Origin: Roseburia faecis
GTDB lineage: Bacteria; Bacillota; Clostridia; Lachnospirales; Lachnospiraceae
DNA length: 64,000 nucleotides
Direction of reading: 5' to 3'
NCBI RefSeq assembly: GCF_001406815.1
Contig: NZ_CVRR01000004.1
Location: 1 to 64,000 of the forward strand
A program made the position numbers and the translations under genes. Shown here piece by piece: positions 8,576 to 17,556 of this stretch (positions are counted from its first letter, which is position 1; each line of letters opens with the position of its first letter). The notes beneath the pieces are model-generated. The model was not told where the DNA came from, ran no database searches, and saw only the letters and a program-made list of their open reading frames with translations.

Positions 8576-8644
8576 ACGACAGATCATTTGTGGAACAAAT
8601 ACGATATGGTTATCTTACCATCTCTGTGAAAAGATACCATTTAC

Positions 8645-8687
8645 AAAATGCCTGAAATGATAAAATTTTTATCATTTCAGGCATTTT
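8645..8687. terminator. Terminator after the TetR gene
   Basis: AAAATGCCTGAAATGATAAA pairs perfectly with its reverse complement across a very short loop, 10 nt beyond the TetR stop codon. A/T-rich ends allow termination in either direction. Confidence 0.75.
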
Positions 8688-8696
8688 GATTAATTT

Positions 8697-9254
8697 TTAT
8701 TTCTGTTTAAAATTCTCAATCGACCGCGCAATATTCCCATCGAGTGCTGTCCCCATCATCATAACGATCTTATGGTAATCCTCCTGCATGCCCTTGTCGA
8801 TCCAGTCAAGCATAATTCCCACAAATCCATATTTATAAAAATCTGCAATAAAGCGTTTATCCCCGTCTGCAATCGCAATACCTTTGCATTTTTCTTCCAC
8901 GACATTTACGATCAGTTCATACGTCAGCTTATACAGATACTGCTCCACTTTTTCGTGGGCAACCGCATGGTATACATTCATAATAAATGGCTTGTTTTCC
9001 AATACTGCCTCAAATATCTGCGCAATTCCCTCAAGCCACGTATCGTATGTCTTTTTGCCCTGCAACGCACGCTTTCCGTCCTCCACACATGCCCACTCCA
9101 CCAGATCATAAATATCCTTAAAGTGATAATAAAACGTCATACGGCTGATGCCACAATGTTCCGTCAGATCATTGATCGTGATCCTGTCAATCGGTTTTGT
9201 CCGCAGGAGTTCTTTTAAAGATGCTTCAAGTGCAAGCTTGGTTGTATTTGCCAT
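8697..9254 (-). CDS. TetR-family transcriptional regulator
   Basis: A 185-residue repressor-type protein. The N-terminal helix-turn-helix reads ITINDLTEHCGISRMTFYYHFKDIYDLVEW, the TetR pattern, and the C-terminal ~130 residues form the ligand/dimer domain with several Tyr/Phe. ATG 9254 is chosen since GGAGGA lies 6 nt before it; an in-frame upstream extension has no ribosome site. The gene lies upstream of oleate hydratase in the same direction, with its own promoter and terminator. A fatty-acid-related ligand is plausible from the neighbour but not shown. Confidence 0.88.
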   Translation of the reverse strand: MANTTKLALEASLKELLRTKPIDRITINDLTEHCGISRMTFYYHFKDIYDLVEWACVEDGKRALQGKKTYDTWLEGIAQIFEAVLENKPFIMNVYHAVAHEKVEQYLYKLTYELIVNVVEEKCKGIAIADGDKRFIADFYKYGFVGIMLDWIDKGMQEDYHKIVMMMGTALDGNIARSIENFKQK

Positions 9255-9287
9255 ATCATTTCCTCCATCCGCCCTTTGTATATATTT

Positions 9288-9316
9288 ATTGTAACGCAGC
9301 TGTATTACAGGGACAA
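9288..9316 (-). promoter_or_regulatory. Promoter of the TetR gene
   Basis: On the minus strand TTGTCC and TACAAT are 17 nt apart. The spacer and -10 carry an inverted repeat TGTAA-N10-TTACA (9290-9309), sharing the TGTAA core with the ohyA leader repeat, consistent with autoregulation. Confidence 0.6.
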
Positions 9317-9387
9317 ATAAAGTTTTTCTAAATAGTCTAAAACTTTTAAAGTTCATTTAAGGAAGGCCTTCTATACTTCATGGCATC

Positions 9388-9450
9388 AAAAGAAAACAGG
9401 TGTTGCCGCCCAGTAAATATCAATCATTTACTGATGCGACAGCACCTCTT
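9388..9450 (-). terminator. Terminator of the FakA-like gene
   Basis: A long, slightly imperfect stem (AGGTG...CAGTAAA with TTTACTG...CACCT) followed on the minus strand by GTTTTCTTTT. Confidence 0.65.
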
Positions 9451-9499
9451 TTCATTTCCAGCGTTACACTATAGTATTCTGTATCGGACGCTCTGCCTT

Positions 9500-9790
9500 T
9501 TATCCCTGCTGCCCTGCTGCCTGCCGGATCATATCCTCGACCACGATGTCATAAATTTCTCCAACCGTATTGCAGTATTCCAGAATTTTCCACGGCTCAT
9601 TGGTGTGGAAATGAATCTTGACCAGATCCTCATCTCCAGCCGCAATCAGACTGTTTCCCTCAAAATTTTCCGTGATGTAATCTGCGATCTCATCCTCGTC
9701 AAGATCCCTGTCTCTTCTGTCGATCAGTAACTGTGTATCATAACGATACGCAAACTGATCATCCTCTGCATCTATGGAATGTACTCCCAT
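9500..9790 (-). CDS. Stand-alone FakA/DAK-like domain protein
   Basis: A 96-residue protein resembling only part of the fatty-acid kinase FakA (DAK2/DegV-associated) family: FAYRYDTQLLID, GNSLIAAGDEDLVKIHFHTNEPWKILEYC. FakA homologues are much larger, and no kinase domain is encoded nearby, so this is a single-domain relative with unknown activity. Similar small proteins are annotated in Lachnospiraceae as kinase to dihydroxyacetone kinase. AGGAGG lies 9 nt before the start. It has its own promoter and terminator. Position near oleate hydratase and TetR hints at a link with exogenous fatty acids, but that is inference. Confidence 0.7.
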   Translation of the reverse strand: MGVHSIDAEDDQFAYRYDTQLLIDRRDRDLDEDEIADYITENFEGNSLIAAGDEDLVKIHFHTNEPWKILEYCNTVGEIYDIVVEDMIRQAAGQQG

Positions 9791-9806
9791 GGTTCTAATC
9801 CTCCTG

Positions 9807-9866
9807 TTATTTCACTGGAACCGCGGTGACAACTTTATGAAGTTCTTCCAGCTGTACCAGCAGCAT
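9807..9866 (-). CDS. Possible 19-residue leader peptide
   Basis: A 19-codon ORF (MLLVQLEELHKVVTAVPVK) between the promoter and the FakA-like gene. Its TAA sits immediately before the AGGAGG of that gene, an arrangement allowing translational coupling. It has no good ribosome site itself, so it may not be translated. Confidence 0.25.
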   Translation of the reverse strand: MLLVQLEELHKVVTAVPVK

Positions 9867-9881
9867 TTTTTCAACAATGTA

Positions 9882-9910
9882 ATTGTATGATATCTACTTT
9901 TTAAAGTCAA
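9882..9910 (-). promoter_or_regulatory. Promoter of the FakA-like gene
   Basis: TTGACT and TACAAT on the minus strand with a 17-nt spacer, a near-consensus sigma-A promoter just beyond the stop of the GH114-like gene. Confidence 0.7.
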
Positions 9911-9928
9911 ATTTAAAAACACATTGTA

Positions 9929-10791
9929 TTAAATACCCAGCTCCAGCGAATCCGCAATATAGTAATCATATTTCTTTTTCCTGCAATACTTCTTAATCCT
10001 GCGGATCAGTTTATGGTCTGTCGTGTATTCCAGCAGATAAACATCCATTCCATCCGCTTTGCATGCCTGCAGATACTGGCAGAAATACTCCCGCTCCGTT
10101 TTTTCTGCGTATGGAATGTTTTGGTTGTAAAATCAATCCTGCTCCACACCGACTCCTGGTTTACACCCGTCATAATATCCGCAGCAGAACCAAAACGGGA
10201 CTGATATGCCGTCACATAGATATCTCCTCCATTGACCACTACCGGCTTCCCCATTGCCCGGATTTTCTTTAAAATCACCGTCAGCCCATCAAAAATATCC
10301 TTTTTATGGGCATAATCATATACATCACAGTTATCAATAAAAAAGCCATCCACTCCCTTTTTCTTTAATTTTCCGGCTAATGTATCCATAAATTCCTGCC
10401 AGTCTTTATCCGCAACATTAACCCATTTTTCCTCTTCCCAGTTTTCATAATCCCCGATTGCCAGATGCTCGTATGTTTTATAATATGGCCGAAAATTTTC
10501 GACAGAGCCAATATTAAGATAGCTGTAAACTTTTGTACCGCCTGCATGTAATTTTCTGATATCTTTCTTCGAAAAATACTGTGCATCAATCACAACAGTT
10601 TCGTAATTTTTTAATTTTGGAACTGCTGTACGGTCTGCATTTAAGAATACTCCATACTCGTATTTTTGTGCCTTCCTTCTATCGGCATTACATGATACCG
10701 AAAGACACAATACTACCGTAACCAGCGACAAAATCCCCAAAAAGAGACAGGCATTTCTTTTTCCCCTGTTTTTACCTGATTTACATTTCAT
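9929..10791 (-). pseudogene. Frameshifted GH114-like (endo-alpha-1,4-polygalactosaminidase family) secreted protein
   Basis: The frame starts with a signal sequence (about 13-33, possibly a lipoprotein with LSVSC) and a TIM-barrel-like region typical of GH114: VVIDAQYFSKKDI, VYSYLNIGSVENFRPYY, KGVDGFFIDNCDVYDY, GKPVVVNGGDIYV. After FHTQKK the frame goes off into unrelated sequence and stops at 10006. A shift at the A6 run (T6 at 10099-10104 on the plus strand) restores a sensible C terminus (EYFCQYLQACKADGMDVYLL...) ending at 9929. One lost A (7 to 6) would explain it. It may be a real null mutation, a slippage site or a sequencing error. The substrate is not proven for this family in gut bacteria. 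Confidence 0.75.
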
Positions 10792-10857
10792 ACTTCAAGA
10801 GCCTTCAAATCCCACAATTACCGGGATCAGGCATTCCCCATCATAAATTTTTCACTG

Positions 10858-10913
10858 CTGTCCGTAATAAGCATTCGCACCGTGCTTGCGGAAGAAATGC
10901 TTATTACGGATAC
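10858..10913 (-). pseudogene. Remnant of a second araD 3' end
   Basis: On the minus strand this stretch reads [19 protein letters not shown]-stop, nearly the same as the last residues of the AraD protein encoded 0.8 kb away. At DNA level 52 of 56 positions match 11665-11720. It begins right after the Uma2 stop codon, has no start and cannot be a gene. It shows that an araD copy was once here, or that its 3' end was duplicated with the Uma2 gene. Confidence 0.8.
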
Positions 10914-10916
10914 TGT

Positions 10917-11459
10917 TCACACAAATTCTGAAATTCTCATTGTAAAATCCGGATAGATTCCCACCGGAATTTCATCTTCAAATAAATACTGCGTGCTGTC
11001 CTCATTTTCTCCAAACAAATATACCAGTACCGTACGTTTCATAGGATTTACGATCCAATATTCCCTCACCCCTGCAGTACGGTATTTGAACAATTTTGTC
11101 AGATAATCCATCCTCTGACTGCTTTGTGATACAATCTCAATCACCCAGTCCGGTGCCCCATTACAGCCCCTGTCATCCAGCTTTCCGTTATCACAGATCA
11201 CAGAAATATCCGGTTCCACATATGTTTTATCATCCTGATTTAAAAACACCGCAAACGGTGCCGGATATACTTTACAGGTTCCTTTATGATCCGCAATATA
11301 ATTTCCGATCGTACGGCTCAACTGCTGCACCAATTCCTGATGAATTCTGCCCGGAGGTGCCATATCATAAATCTGTCCATCGATCAGTTCTGCACGTTTT
11401 CCTTCCGGCAATGCATAAATTTCTTCCGTTGTGTGTGAATATTTTTCTGCTACTGGCAT
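10917..11459 (-). CDS. Uma2-family (DUF820) putative endonuclease
   Basis: A 180-residue protein of the Uma2 restriction-endonuclease-like family. Family features include EIYALPEGKRAELIDGQIYDMAPPG near the N terminus, and the PD-(D/E)XK-like core VEPDISVICDNGKLDDRG...PDWVIEIVSQSS, followed by KYRTAGVREYWIVNP. These proteins are widespread and often multi-copy; their cellular role is unclear. The start has an AGGAGAG site. The gene lies between araD and an araD 3' remnant, so it may have arrived as an insertion behind araD. Confidence 0.85.
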   Translation of the reverse strand: MPVAEKYSHTTEEIYALPEGKRAELIDGQIYDMAPPGRIHQELVQQLSRTIGNYIADHKGTCKVYPAPFAVFLNQDDKTYVEPDISVICDNGKLDDRGCNGAPDWVIEIVSQSSQRMDYLTKLFKYRTAGVREYWIVNPMKRTVLVYLFGENEDSTQYLFEDEIPVGIYPDFTMRISEFV

Positions 11460-11589
11460 ACGCTTTCTCTCCTGCTTTTATTTACCCAATACATCCAATT
11501 AAATATAGTATACTGAAAGATTCGTTTTTCATCAACACATGTCATTATATTTTCTCTATACATTTTCGCAATCGTCTATTTTACACAGA

Positions 11590-11632
11590 AAAAGGAGAGG
11601 GGCTTTTCTAAAAAAGTATCCCTCTCTTTTCT
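11590..11632 (-). terminator. Terminator of the ara operon
   Basis: On the minus strand AAAAGAGAGGG pairs with CCCCTCTCCTTTT with one bulge and runs into a T-rich tract, about 30 nt beyond the araD stop. Confidence 0.65.
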
Positions 11633-11658
11633 TGAGAATATTACCATAAAAATATTGT

Positions 11659-12354
11659 TTAATTCTGTCCATAATAAGCATTCGCACCATGCTTGCGGAA
11701 GAAATGCTTATCGCGGATACAATCCGGTGCCGGCTGCACCTTCGGATTGATCAGTTCGGTACGGGTTGCCATCTTTGCAACTTCCTCTAAGACAACGGCA
11801 TTGTGCACTGCCTCTGCCGCATCCTTGCCCCACGTAAATGGACCATGGTTCGTGCAGAGCACGCCAGGTGTGTAAACCGGGTTGATCCCTCTTGTCTCCA
11901 AGGTTTCAATAATGACTTTTCCGGTGTTGGTCTCGTATGCCTCGTCAATCTCTTCCGGTGTGAGACTGCGTGCACATGGGATCGGTCCAAAGAAATAATC
12001 CGCATGAGTCGTTCCGTAAAGCGGAATATCCCTTCCTGCCTGTGCCCAAGAAGTAGCCTCCGGAGAATGGGTATGTACGATACCGCCGATATCCGGATAC
12101 TTTTTGTACAGTTCGAGATGGGTTGGTGTGTCGGATGATGGCTTCAAATCACCCTCGATTTTATTTCCCTCTAAATCCATAACGACCATATCGTCTGGTG
12201 TCAGTTTATCGTAATCCACACCGCTTGGCTTGATGACAAAGTAGCCGCTCTCACGGTCAATCCCGCTGACATTGCCCCATGTATAAGTAATCAACCCTCT
12301 GCGCGGCAATTCCATGTTTGCTTCGTAAACCTGTTTTTTTAATTCTTCTAACAT
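11659..12354 (-). CDS. araD: L-ribulose-5-phosphate 4-epimerase
   Basis: A 231-residue class II aldolase-fold enzyme (EC 5.1.3.4) converting L-ribulose 5-phosphate into D-xylulose 5-phosphate, the last step of arabinose catabolism. Characteristic blocks are [23 protein letters not shown], the zinc-binding HTHSP pair, HADYFFG and the [10 protein letters not shown] motif. ATG 12354 is preferred because AAAGGA lies 8 nt before it; the frame also allows an upstream GTG. It is the last gene of the araA-araB-araD operon, 80 nt after araB. A diverged copy of its last 56 bp lies beyond the Uma2 gene. Confidence 0.95.
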   Translation of the reverse strand: MLEELKKQVYEANMELPRRGLITYTWGNVSGIDRESGYFVIKPSGVDYDKLTPDDMVVMDLEGNKIEGDLKPSSDTPTHLELYKKYPDIGGIVHTHSPEATSWAQAGRDIPLYGTTHADYFFGPIPCARSLTPEEIDEAYETNTGKVIIETLETRGINPVYTPGVLCTNHGPFTWGKDAAEAVHNAVVLEEVAKMATRTELINPKVQPAPDCIRDKHFFRKHGANAYYGQN

Positions 12355-12434
12355 GCTTTCTGTCCTTTCTATATCCACAAAATCCGCCGCTGTAAACGAC
12401 GGATTCTGCCTGTTTCTTATCTGTAACTATTATT

Positions 12435-14048
12435 TTATAAATGTTCGACTGCTGCACGCTCAATTGCAAGCCCTTCGTTGTAGCGTTTTAAAAACTGGTC
12501 AAAGCCTTCCACATCGGCAGGAACCGGATCTTCCGTCACGCCCTCCTGACCGCCAAAGACTCTCTTGCTCAGATAATCGGCAAGGCTCTCGCCCTCTTCT
12601 TTCTGAGCCATGTAAGCTGCAAGAAGTGCGATACCCCATGCGCCGCCCTCACCTGCCGTCTCCATAACGGAAACCGGTGTATCAATGGCTGCTGCCATGA
12701 TGCGCTGTCCGACTACCGGAGTCTTAAACAGACCGCCATGGCCGTACATCTTGTCGATCTGTACGCCTTCCTCTTTGAGCAGGATATCCAGACCATCTTT
12801 CAATGCGCCCAGCGCCGTAAACAAATGCACGCGCATGAAATTTGCAAGATTGAATTTTGCATCCGGTGTGCGGGCAAACAGAGGTCTTCCTTCATCAAAT
12901 GCGGTAATTCCTTCTCCTGAAAAATAGTTGTATGCTAAAAGACCGCCACAATCTGCGTCACCTTCGAGTGCTTTGTTGTATAAAACGGAAAACAGCTCAT
13001 TCTTGTCAATCTTCATGCCAAAGCTGTTTGCAAACTCTTCAAACAGGTTGACCCATGCATTCAGATCGGATGTGCAGTTGTTGCAGTGTGCCATGGCAAC
13101 TGCTTCTCCGGATGGCGTGGTCACCAGATCGATCTCTGTGTGCACATTCTTTAATGCCTTTTCCAGTACAATCATAGCAAATACGGAAGTACCTGCGGAT
13201 ACGTTTCCGGTGCGGACAGCTACACTGTTGGTCGCTGCCATGCCGGTTCCGGCATCACCTTCCGGCGGACATACCGGAATTCCTGCTTCCAGTTCGCCAT
13301 CGGTATCGAGAAGCCTTGCGCCCTCTGCGGTCAGCGTTCCAGCATTTTCTCCGGCAACAAGAACTTTTGGCAGAATGTCACGGAGTGACCAGTCAAAGCC
13401 GTATGGTTCTGCCAGCGCATCGAACTTATCGAGCATTGCTGCATCATAATCTTTTGTATTACTGTCGATTGGGAACATTCCGGATGCATCCCCCACGCCG
13501 AGTACCTTTTCCCCAGTCAGTTTCCAATGGATAAATCCTGCAAGCGTGGTGAAAAATGCGATATCTTTCACATGCTCCTCTTTGTTTAACATTGCCTGAT
13601 ACAGATGGGCAATGCTCCAACGCTGCGGAATGTTATAGGAAAATTCCTTGGTCAGTGCGGCTGCTGCTTCCTCTGTGATGGTATTACGCCATGTGCGGAA
13701 CGGCACGAGAAGCTCCCCAGCCTTGTCAAATGCAAGATATCCGTGCATCATAGCGGAAAATCCAATCGCACGGATCTTTGTCAGTGTCACACCATACTGT
13801 TCTTTTACGTCCTTTTTTAAATCCCGGTAGCAATCCTGCAGACCGCCCCAGATGTCATCCATGGTATAGGTCCAAATTCCGTGATCCAGGCGGTTTTCCC
13901 ATTCATGACTGCCGGATGCGATCGGTGTATGGTCTGCATCGGTCAGTACCGCCTTGATACGTGTAGAGCCAAATTCAATTCCGAGAAATGTTTTCCCGGA
14001 CACAATCTCGTCTTTTCTTTCCACTGTTTCTACCTCTCTTTCTGTCAT
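12435..14048 (-). CDS. araB: FGGY-family L-ribulokinase
   Basis: A 537-residue carbohydrate kinase expected to phosphorylate L-ribulose to L-ribulose 5-phosphate. The first FGGY domain starts with the phosphate-binding [15 protein letters not shown]; the second holds [16 protein letters not shown] and [19 protein letters not shown] with a late glycine-rich [10 protein letters not shown]. It is closer to the XylB-like type of clostridial ribulokinases than to enteric AraB, so the substrate is deduced from its place between araA and araD. ATG 14048 follows a GGCAGGTG site; ATG 14066 would be an alternative without one. Confidence 0.88.
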   Translation of the reverse strand: MTEREVETVERKDEIVSGKTFLGIEFGSTRIKAVLTDADHTPIASGSHEWENRLDHGIWTYTMDDIWGGLQDCYRDLKKDVKEQYGVTLTKIRAIGFSAMMHGYLAFDKAGELLVPFRTWRNTITEEAAAALTKEFSYNIPQRWSIAHLYQAMLNKEEHVKDIAFFTTLAGFIHWKLTGEKVLGVGDASGMFPIDSNTKDYDAAMLDKFDALAEPYGFDWSLRDILPKVLVAGENAGTLTAEGARLLDTDGELEAGIPVCPPEGDAGTGMAATNSVAVRTGNVSAGTSVFAMIVLEKALKNVHTEIDLVTTPSGEAVAMAHCNNCTSDLNAWVNLFEEFANSFGMKIDKNELFSVLYNKALEGDADCGGLLAYNYFSGEGITAFDEGRPLFARTPDAKFNLANFMRVHLFTALGALKDGLDILLKEEGVQIDKMYGHGGLFKTPVVGQRIMAAAIDTPVSVMETAGEGGAWGIALLAAYMAQKEEGESLADYLSKRVFGGQEGVTEDPVPADVEGFDQFLKRYNEGLAIERAAVEHL

Positions 14049-14093
14049 AAACACCTGCCTTTGCATTTTACAAAAGCAGATGTTACCTATCTT

Positions 14094-15590
14094 TTATCTG
14101 TAAAATACCTCTCCAAGCATCAGATCACGCTTGAAATCACGAATCCTAGTATCTTTGTCAATGTATACAGCCTCAATGCCCATGGCTGCTGCCCAGTCGC
14201 CCATCTGCTCTGCCGTCAGGTCATAGGTAAATGCAGTATGGTGTGCGCCGCCTGCAAGAATCCATGCTTCCGCTCCAGTGTAGATATCCGGTTCCGGAGT
14301 CCAGAAGTTGGTTGCGGTCGGAAGTTTTGGCATTGGCTTTTCTGTCTTCTTGCACTCTACATCATTGATAATGAGACGGAAACGGTTGCCCAGATCGATG
14401 AGGGATGTCGCGATTCCGTGTCCTTCCTTGGATGTAAATACAAGTCTTGCCGGATCTTCTCTGTCTCCCATGGAAAGAGGCTGGCACTTGATGCTGATCG
14501 GACCGTCTGCGATGGACGGGCAGATCTCAAGCATGTGTGCTTCAAGAATTCCTTCTTTTCCTTTTACTAAATTGTAGGTGTAATCCTCGAGCATGGATGT
14601 TCCCTTTGCATCCTTCATGCCTGCGGTCATCACTTTCATGAGACGTACCATAGCTGCAACTTTCCAGTCACCTTCTGCGCCAAAGCCATAACCTTTTTCC
14701 ATCAGTCTCTGGATGGCAAGTCCCGGAAGCTGTTTTAATGCACCCAGATCTCCAAAATGGGTAACAATTGCCTGATAATTCTTCTCCTGCAGGAAACGCT
14801 CAAATCCAAGTTCAATCTGTGCCTGTACGGCTACATGTTTCTTAAACTCTTCCGGATCTCTTCCCTCGAGTAAAATCTCATATTTGTCGTAGTATTCATC
14901 TACAAGTGCGTTTGTATCGGACTGGGATACGGCTGCAACAGACTCTGCGATCTCGTTTACCGGATAAGCGTCTACTTCCCAGCCGAACTTGATCTGTGCT
15001 TCTACCTTATCGCCCTCGGTAACTGCTACGTTTCTCATGTTGTCTGCGACACGCATGACACGGATGTGGCTGCTCTCTACGATGCCGACTGCGGTGCGCA
15101 TCCAGCTTGCGATCTTGTCAACGACTACCGGATCACTCCAGTGTCCGACAACGACCTTACGCTCCATACGCATACGGCTCACGATATGACCATACTCTCT
15201 GTCTCCGTGTGCCGACTGGTTTTCATTCATGAAATCCATATCAATGGTATCATATGGAAGTTCCTCATTGAACTGTGTATGTAAATGCATCAGAGGTTTG
15301 CGATACTCCTGCAGTCCAAGAATCCAGGACTTTGCAGGGGAGAACGTGTGCATCCAGGTGATTACACCGGCACATGTCTCATCGTTGTTAGCCTCGTTGA
15401 ATGTCTTGCGGATCAGCTCATTGGTAATGAGTGTCGGTTTCCATACGATTTCATATGGCAAAACGCCTGTCTTGTTTAACTCATCTACAATCTGTTTGGA
15501 ATGCCGGGCTACCTTTGCCAGACATTCCTCTCCATACAGATCCTGTGATCCTGTGCAAAACCAAAATTTGTAATCCTTATTTAACAGCAT
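14094..15590 (-). CDS. araA: L-arabinose isomerase
   Basis: A 498-residue enzyme (EC 5.3.1.4) converting L-arabinose to L-ribulose. Family blocks include WFCTGSQDLYGEE at the N terminus, WMHTFSPAKSWI, QFNEELPYDTIDMDFMNENQSAHGDREYGHI, and the metal-site glutamate regions GYGFGAEGDWK and MLEDYTYN; length is the usual ~500. It is the first gene of the ara operon, with a perfect GGAGG site, and its upstream region carries a 26-bp palindrome likely bound by AraR. Confidence 0.97.
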   Translation of the reverse strand: MLLNKDYKFWFCTGSQDLYGEECLAKVARHSKQIVDELNKTGVLPYEIVWKPTLITNELIRKTFNEANNDETCAGVITWMHTFSPAKSWILGLQEYRKPLMHLHTQFNEELPYDTIDMDFMNENQSAHGDREYGHIVSRMRMERKVVVGHWSDPVVVDKIASWMRTAVGIVESSHIRVMRVADNMRNVAVTEGDKVEAQIKFGWEVDAYPVNEIAESVAAVSQSDTNALVDEYYDKYEILLEGRDPEEFKKHVAVQAQIELGFERFLQEKNYQAIVTHFGDLGALKQLPGLAIQRLMEKGYGFGAEGDWKVAAMVRLMKVMTAGMKDAKGTSMLEDYTYNLVKGKEGILEAHMLEICPSIADGPISIKCQPLSMGDREDPARLVFTSKEGHGIATSLIDLGNRFRLIINDVECKKTEKPMPKLPTATNFWTPEPDIYTGAEAWILAGGAHHTAFTYDLTAEQMGDWAAAMGIEAVYIDKDTRIRDFKRDLMLGEVFYR

Positions 15591-15648
15591 ACTCGTTCCT
15601 CCTTAGAATCAATGCTTTATATCGTTCGTTTTTATACTCTAAGTTTAT

Positions 15649-15674
15649 AACTTGTATGCATGTATTTACAAGTT
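15649..15674. promoter_or_regulatory. Candidate AraR operator before araA
   Basis: AACTTGTA-N10-TACAAGTT is a perfect palindrome with 8-bp arms. The TTGTA/TACAA halves resemble those of the Bacillus AraR operator. On the minus strand it overlaps a possible TTGTAA-16-TATAAA promoter for araA, so binding would block transcription. A related TTGTAT-CATGTAT element lies before araR. Confidence 0.6.
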
Positions 15675-15755
15675 GTTTTTCATGCAAAAAATCAACAAAA
15701 TTGTTGTCTTTTTTCGTTTTAATCCGGCATTGTTTTGGTCAGATTGCACAAGCTG

Positions 15756-16862
15756 TCACCGGTATTCCATGCAGGAATTTCCCTCAATAAGCATTGGCTG
15801 GATGAGAACACTCTCCCCTTCCTCTTTTTCTCCGTTCTGAATCATGGAAAGGAGCAGTTCTGCTGCCATGGCGCCAAGCTTTTCCTGCGGATGATCAATG
15901 GTTGTCAGCCGAAGCCCCTGCTTGTTCGCCAGCGAAGAATTATCATAACCGGTCACCGAAACATCTTCCGGAATACGCAGTCCTTCCTCCTGTAATGCAC
16001 GGATGACAAGCTGTGCCGTCTGATCGTTATAACAAACGACCGCATCCATCCGCCCACGAAGCGTTTTTCCTGCCATTTCACGGATTGCTTCATAGGGATG
16101 GATTTTGCGGTCCTCCGTATGAAACCACACCACTTTATCCGGATCATACAAAATTTCCGCCTCCTGCAGTGCCCGGACATACCCTTTATGACGGTTCTGT
16201 CCCTGCATGTCATCCGCCTTAAATACTCCCACGATATTTTTGTGCCCGTGATCCGTCAGATACTTTGTGATCATATATCCCCCCTGAAAATCATCCAGCA
16301 GCACATGCGGTTTGTCTTTCATCTGTGGGAAACATCCCTGGATAAACACGTATGGAATATGCGATTTTTCCAGTTGTTCGTACAAATTCATATGCCGGCA
16401 GAAAATCTGGCTTTTACTCGGTTCAATGATAACCCCGTCAATATCCTTGCTTAAAATTTCCTGCAGGCATTCCGCTTCCCGGGTCCGGGAATTTTTTGTA
16501 TTTTTTAGGACAATGCTATATCCTGCACCGGTCAGCACATCATCAATTCCCTGTATCACACGGGGAAAAATATAGTCTGACAGATAGGTTGTTACGACAG
16601 CAATATTCTTGGACGGATGTGCGTGCCGCATCATTTCCGAACAGAATGTACCGCGCCCGTGCTCTGCGTATATATATCCTTCATTCTGCAAAATCGCCAA
16701 TGCCTTGCGCACCGTCTGACGGCTGACCTGATACTGTGCGGAAAGCGTATTTTCCGATGGCAGTTTCTGCCCCGGTGCAATCTCCCCGGAGACGATCTGT
16801 AAACGCAGCTGTTCGGTCAGTTCCTGATATTTTGGTGTGTTTCCTCCTGTGATACTCTCCAT
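15756..16862 (-). CDS. araR: GntR/LacI-type arabinose repressor AraR
   Basis: A 368-residue regulator with a GntR-type winged helix (residues about 10-75: YQELTEQLRLQIVSGEIAPGQKLPSENTLSAQYQVSRQTVRKAL) joined to a LacI/periplasmic-binding-like ligand domain (about 85-368: IAVVTTYLSDYIFPRVIQGID, GVIIEPSKSQ, HKNIVGVFKADDMQG, DAVVCYNDQTAQLV, VTGYDN). This fusion is diagnostic for AraR, which releases DNA when L-arabinose binds. It lies upstream of araA in the same direction but with its own promoter. Operator-like sequence follows its -10 element, suggesting autoregulation. Confidence 0.93.
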   Translation of the reverse strand: MESITGGNTPKYQELTEQLRLQIVSGEIAPGQKLPSENTLSAQYQVSRQTVRKALAILQNEGYIYAEHGRGTFCSEMMRHAHPSKNIAVVTTYLSDYIFPRVIQGIDDVLTGAGYSIVLKNTKNSRTREAECLQEILSKDIDGVIIEPSKSQIFCRHMNLYEQLEKSHIPYVFIQGCFPQMKDKPHVLLDDFQGGYMITKYLTDHGHKNIVGVFKADDMQGQNRHKGYVRALQEAEILYDPDKVVWFHTEDRKIHPYEAIREMAGKTLRGRMDAVVCYNDQTAQLVIRALQEEGLRIPEDVSVTGYDNSSLANKQGLRLTTIDHPQEKLGAMAAELLLSMIQNGEKEEGESVLIQPMLIEGNSCMEYR

Positions 16863-16919
16863 AATGTATATTCCCTCTTAAAAAAGCAGATACAGCCTGT
16901 CCGGACTTCTCTACTAAAG

Positions 16920-16977
16920 TTGTATCATGTATGTTTACTTGTACGGTCAGTGTAACACAGGTTTTTTCATATGTCAC
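16920..16977 (-). promoter_or_regulatory. araR promoter with operator-like sequence
   Basis: Minus-strand GTGACA and TACACT are 17 nt apart (16949-16977). Just downstream lie TTGTATCATGTAT and ACTTGTACG half-sites (16920-16944), similar to the araA palindrome but in direct rather than inverted order. Confidence 0.5.
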
Positions 16978-17032
16978 TAAAAGAATTGCACAAAAATACT
17001 GCCCTGCATTTTTATAATAAAATTATTGTGTG

Positions 17033-17356
17033 CTACAGTCCAAGCACTTTTTTCTTTGCGGCCGCAAACTCTTCATCCGTAAGCGCACCTTCCGCATGAA
17101 GCTTTGTCAGCTGCGTCAGTTCTCCGGAAGTGGATTTTGCTTCTTCCGGCTGTTCTAAGTCTTCAGTGTCTTTTACATAGGATGCCTGAAATTCCCCATT
17201 AATCTCTGCAATCTCTTTCTCCCCACGGATATAGGCATCATACATATCAAACAGATCCATGCCGCTTCCTCCCACGCAGTCGTCCGGCTCCTGCCAGGAA
17301 CGAATCAGTGCAATCCTTTCTTCCTTTGTCGTGTCTTTGATCAGATATCCACTCAT
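17033..17356 (-). CDS. SHOCT-domain protein of unknown function
   Basis: A 107-residue protein. The C-terminal ~28 residues (LTQLTKLHAEGALTDEEFAAAKKKVLGL) form a SHOCT motif, a short oligomerisation-type segment found at protein ends. The N-terminal part is acidic, soluble and not recognised. A GGAGG site precedes the start with a somewhat long spacing. It stands alone between araR and an alcohol dehydrogenase gene; its role is unknown. Confidence 0.75.
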   Translation of the reverse strand: MSGYLIKDTTKEERIALIRSWQEPDDCVGGSGMDLFDMYDAYIRGEKEIAEINGEFQASYVKDTEDLEQPEEAKSTSGELTQLTKLHAEGALTDEEFAAAKKKVLGL

Positions 17357-17556
17357 GATAATATTTTCCTCCCTACCGGCGATATAACTTCGGATTCTTC
17401 TTTTTCATTTCCAGACCCTTTTTGTCATCTTCTTACCTATCTGTTTTCAGATTACATATCGTATATTCTACCATATTTGTTCTGTTTTTGATATACTCAA
17501 TGTACTTTAGCCCGGTCAGCACTCATATTTGTTCATTGAAGCACCTGTTGCAAAAA

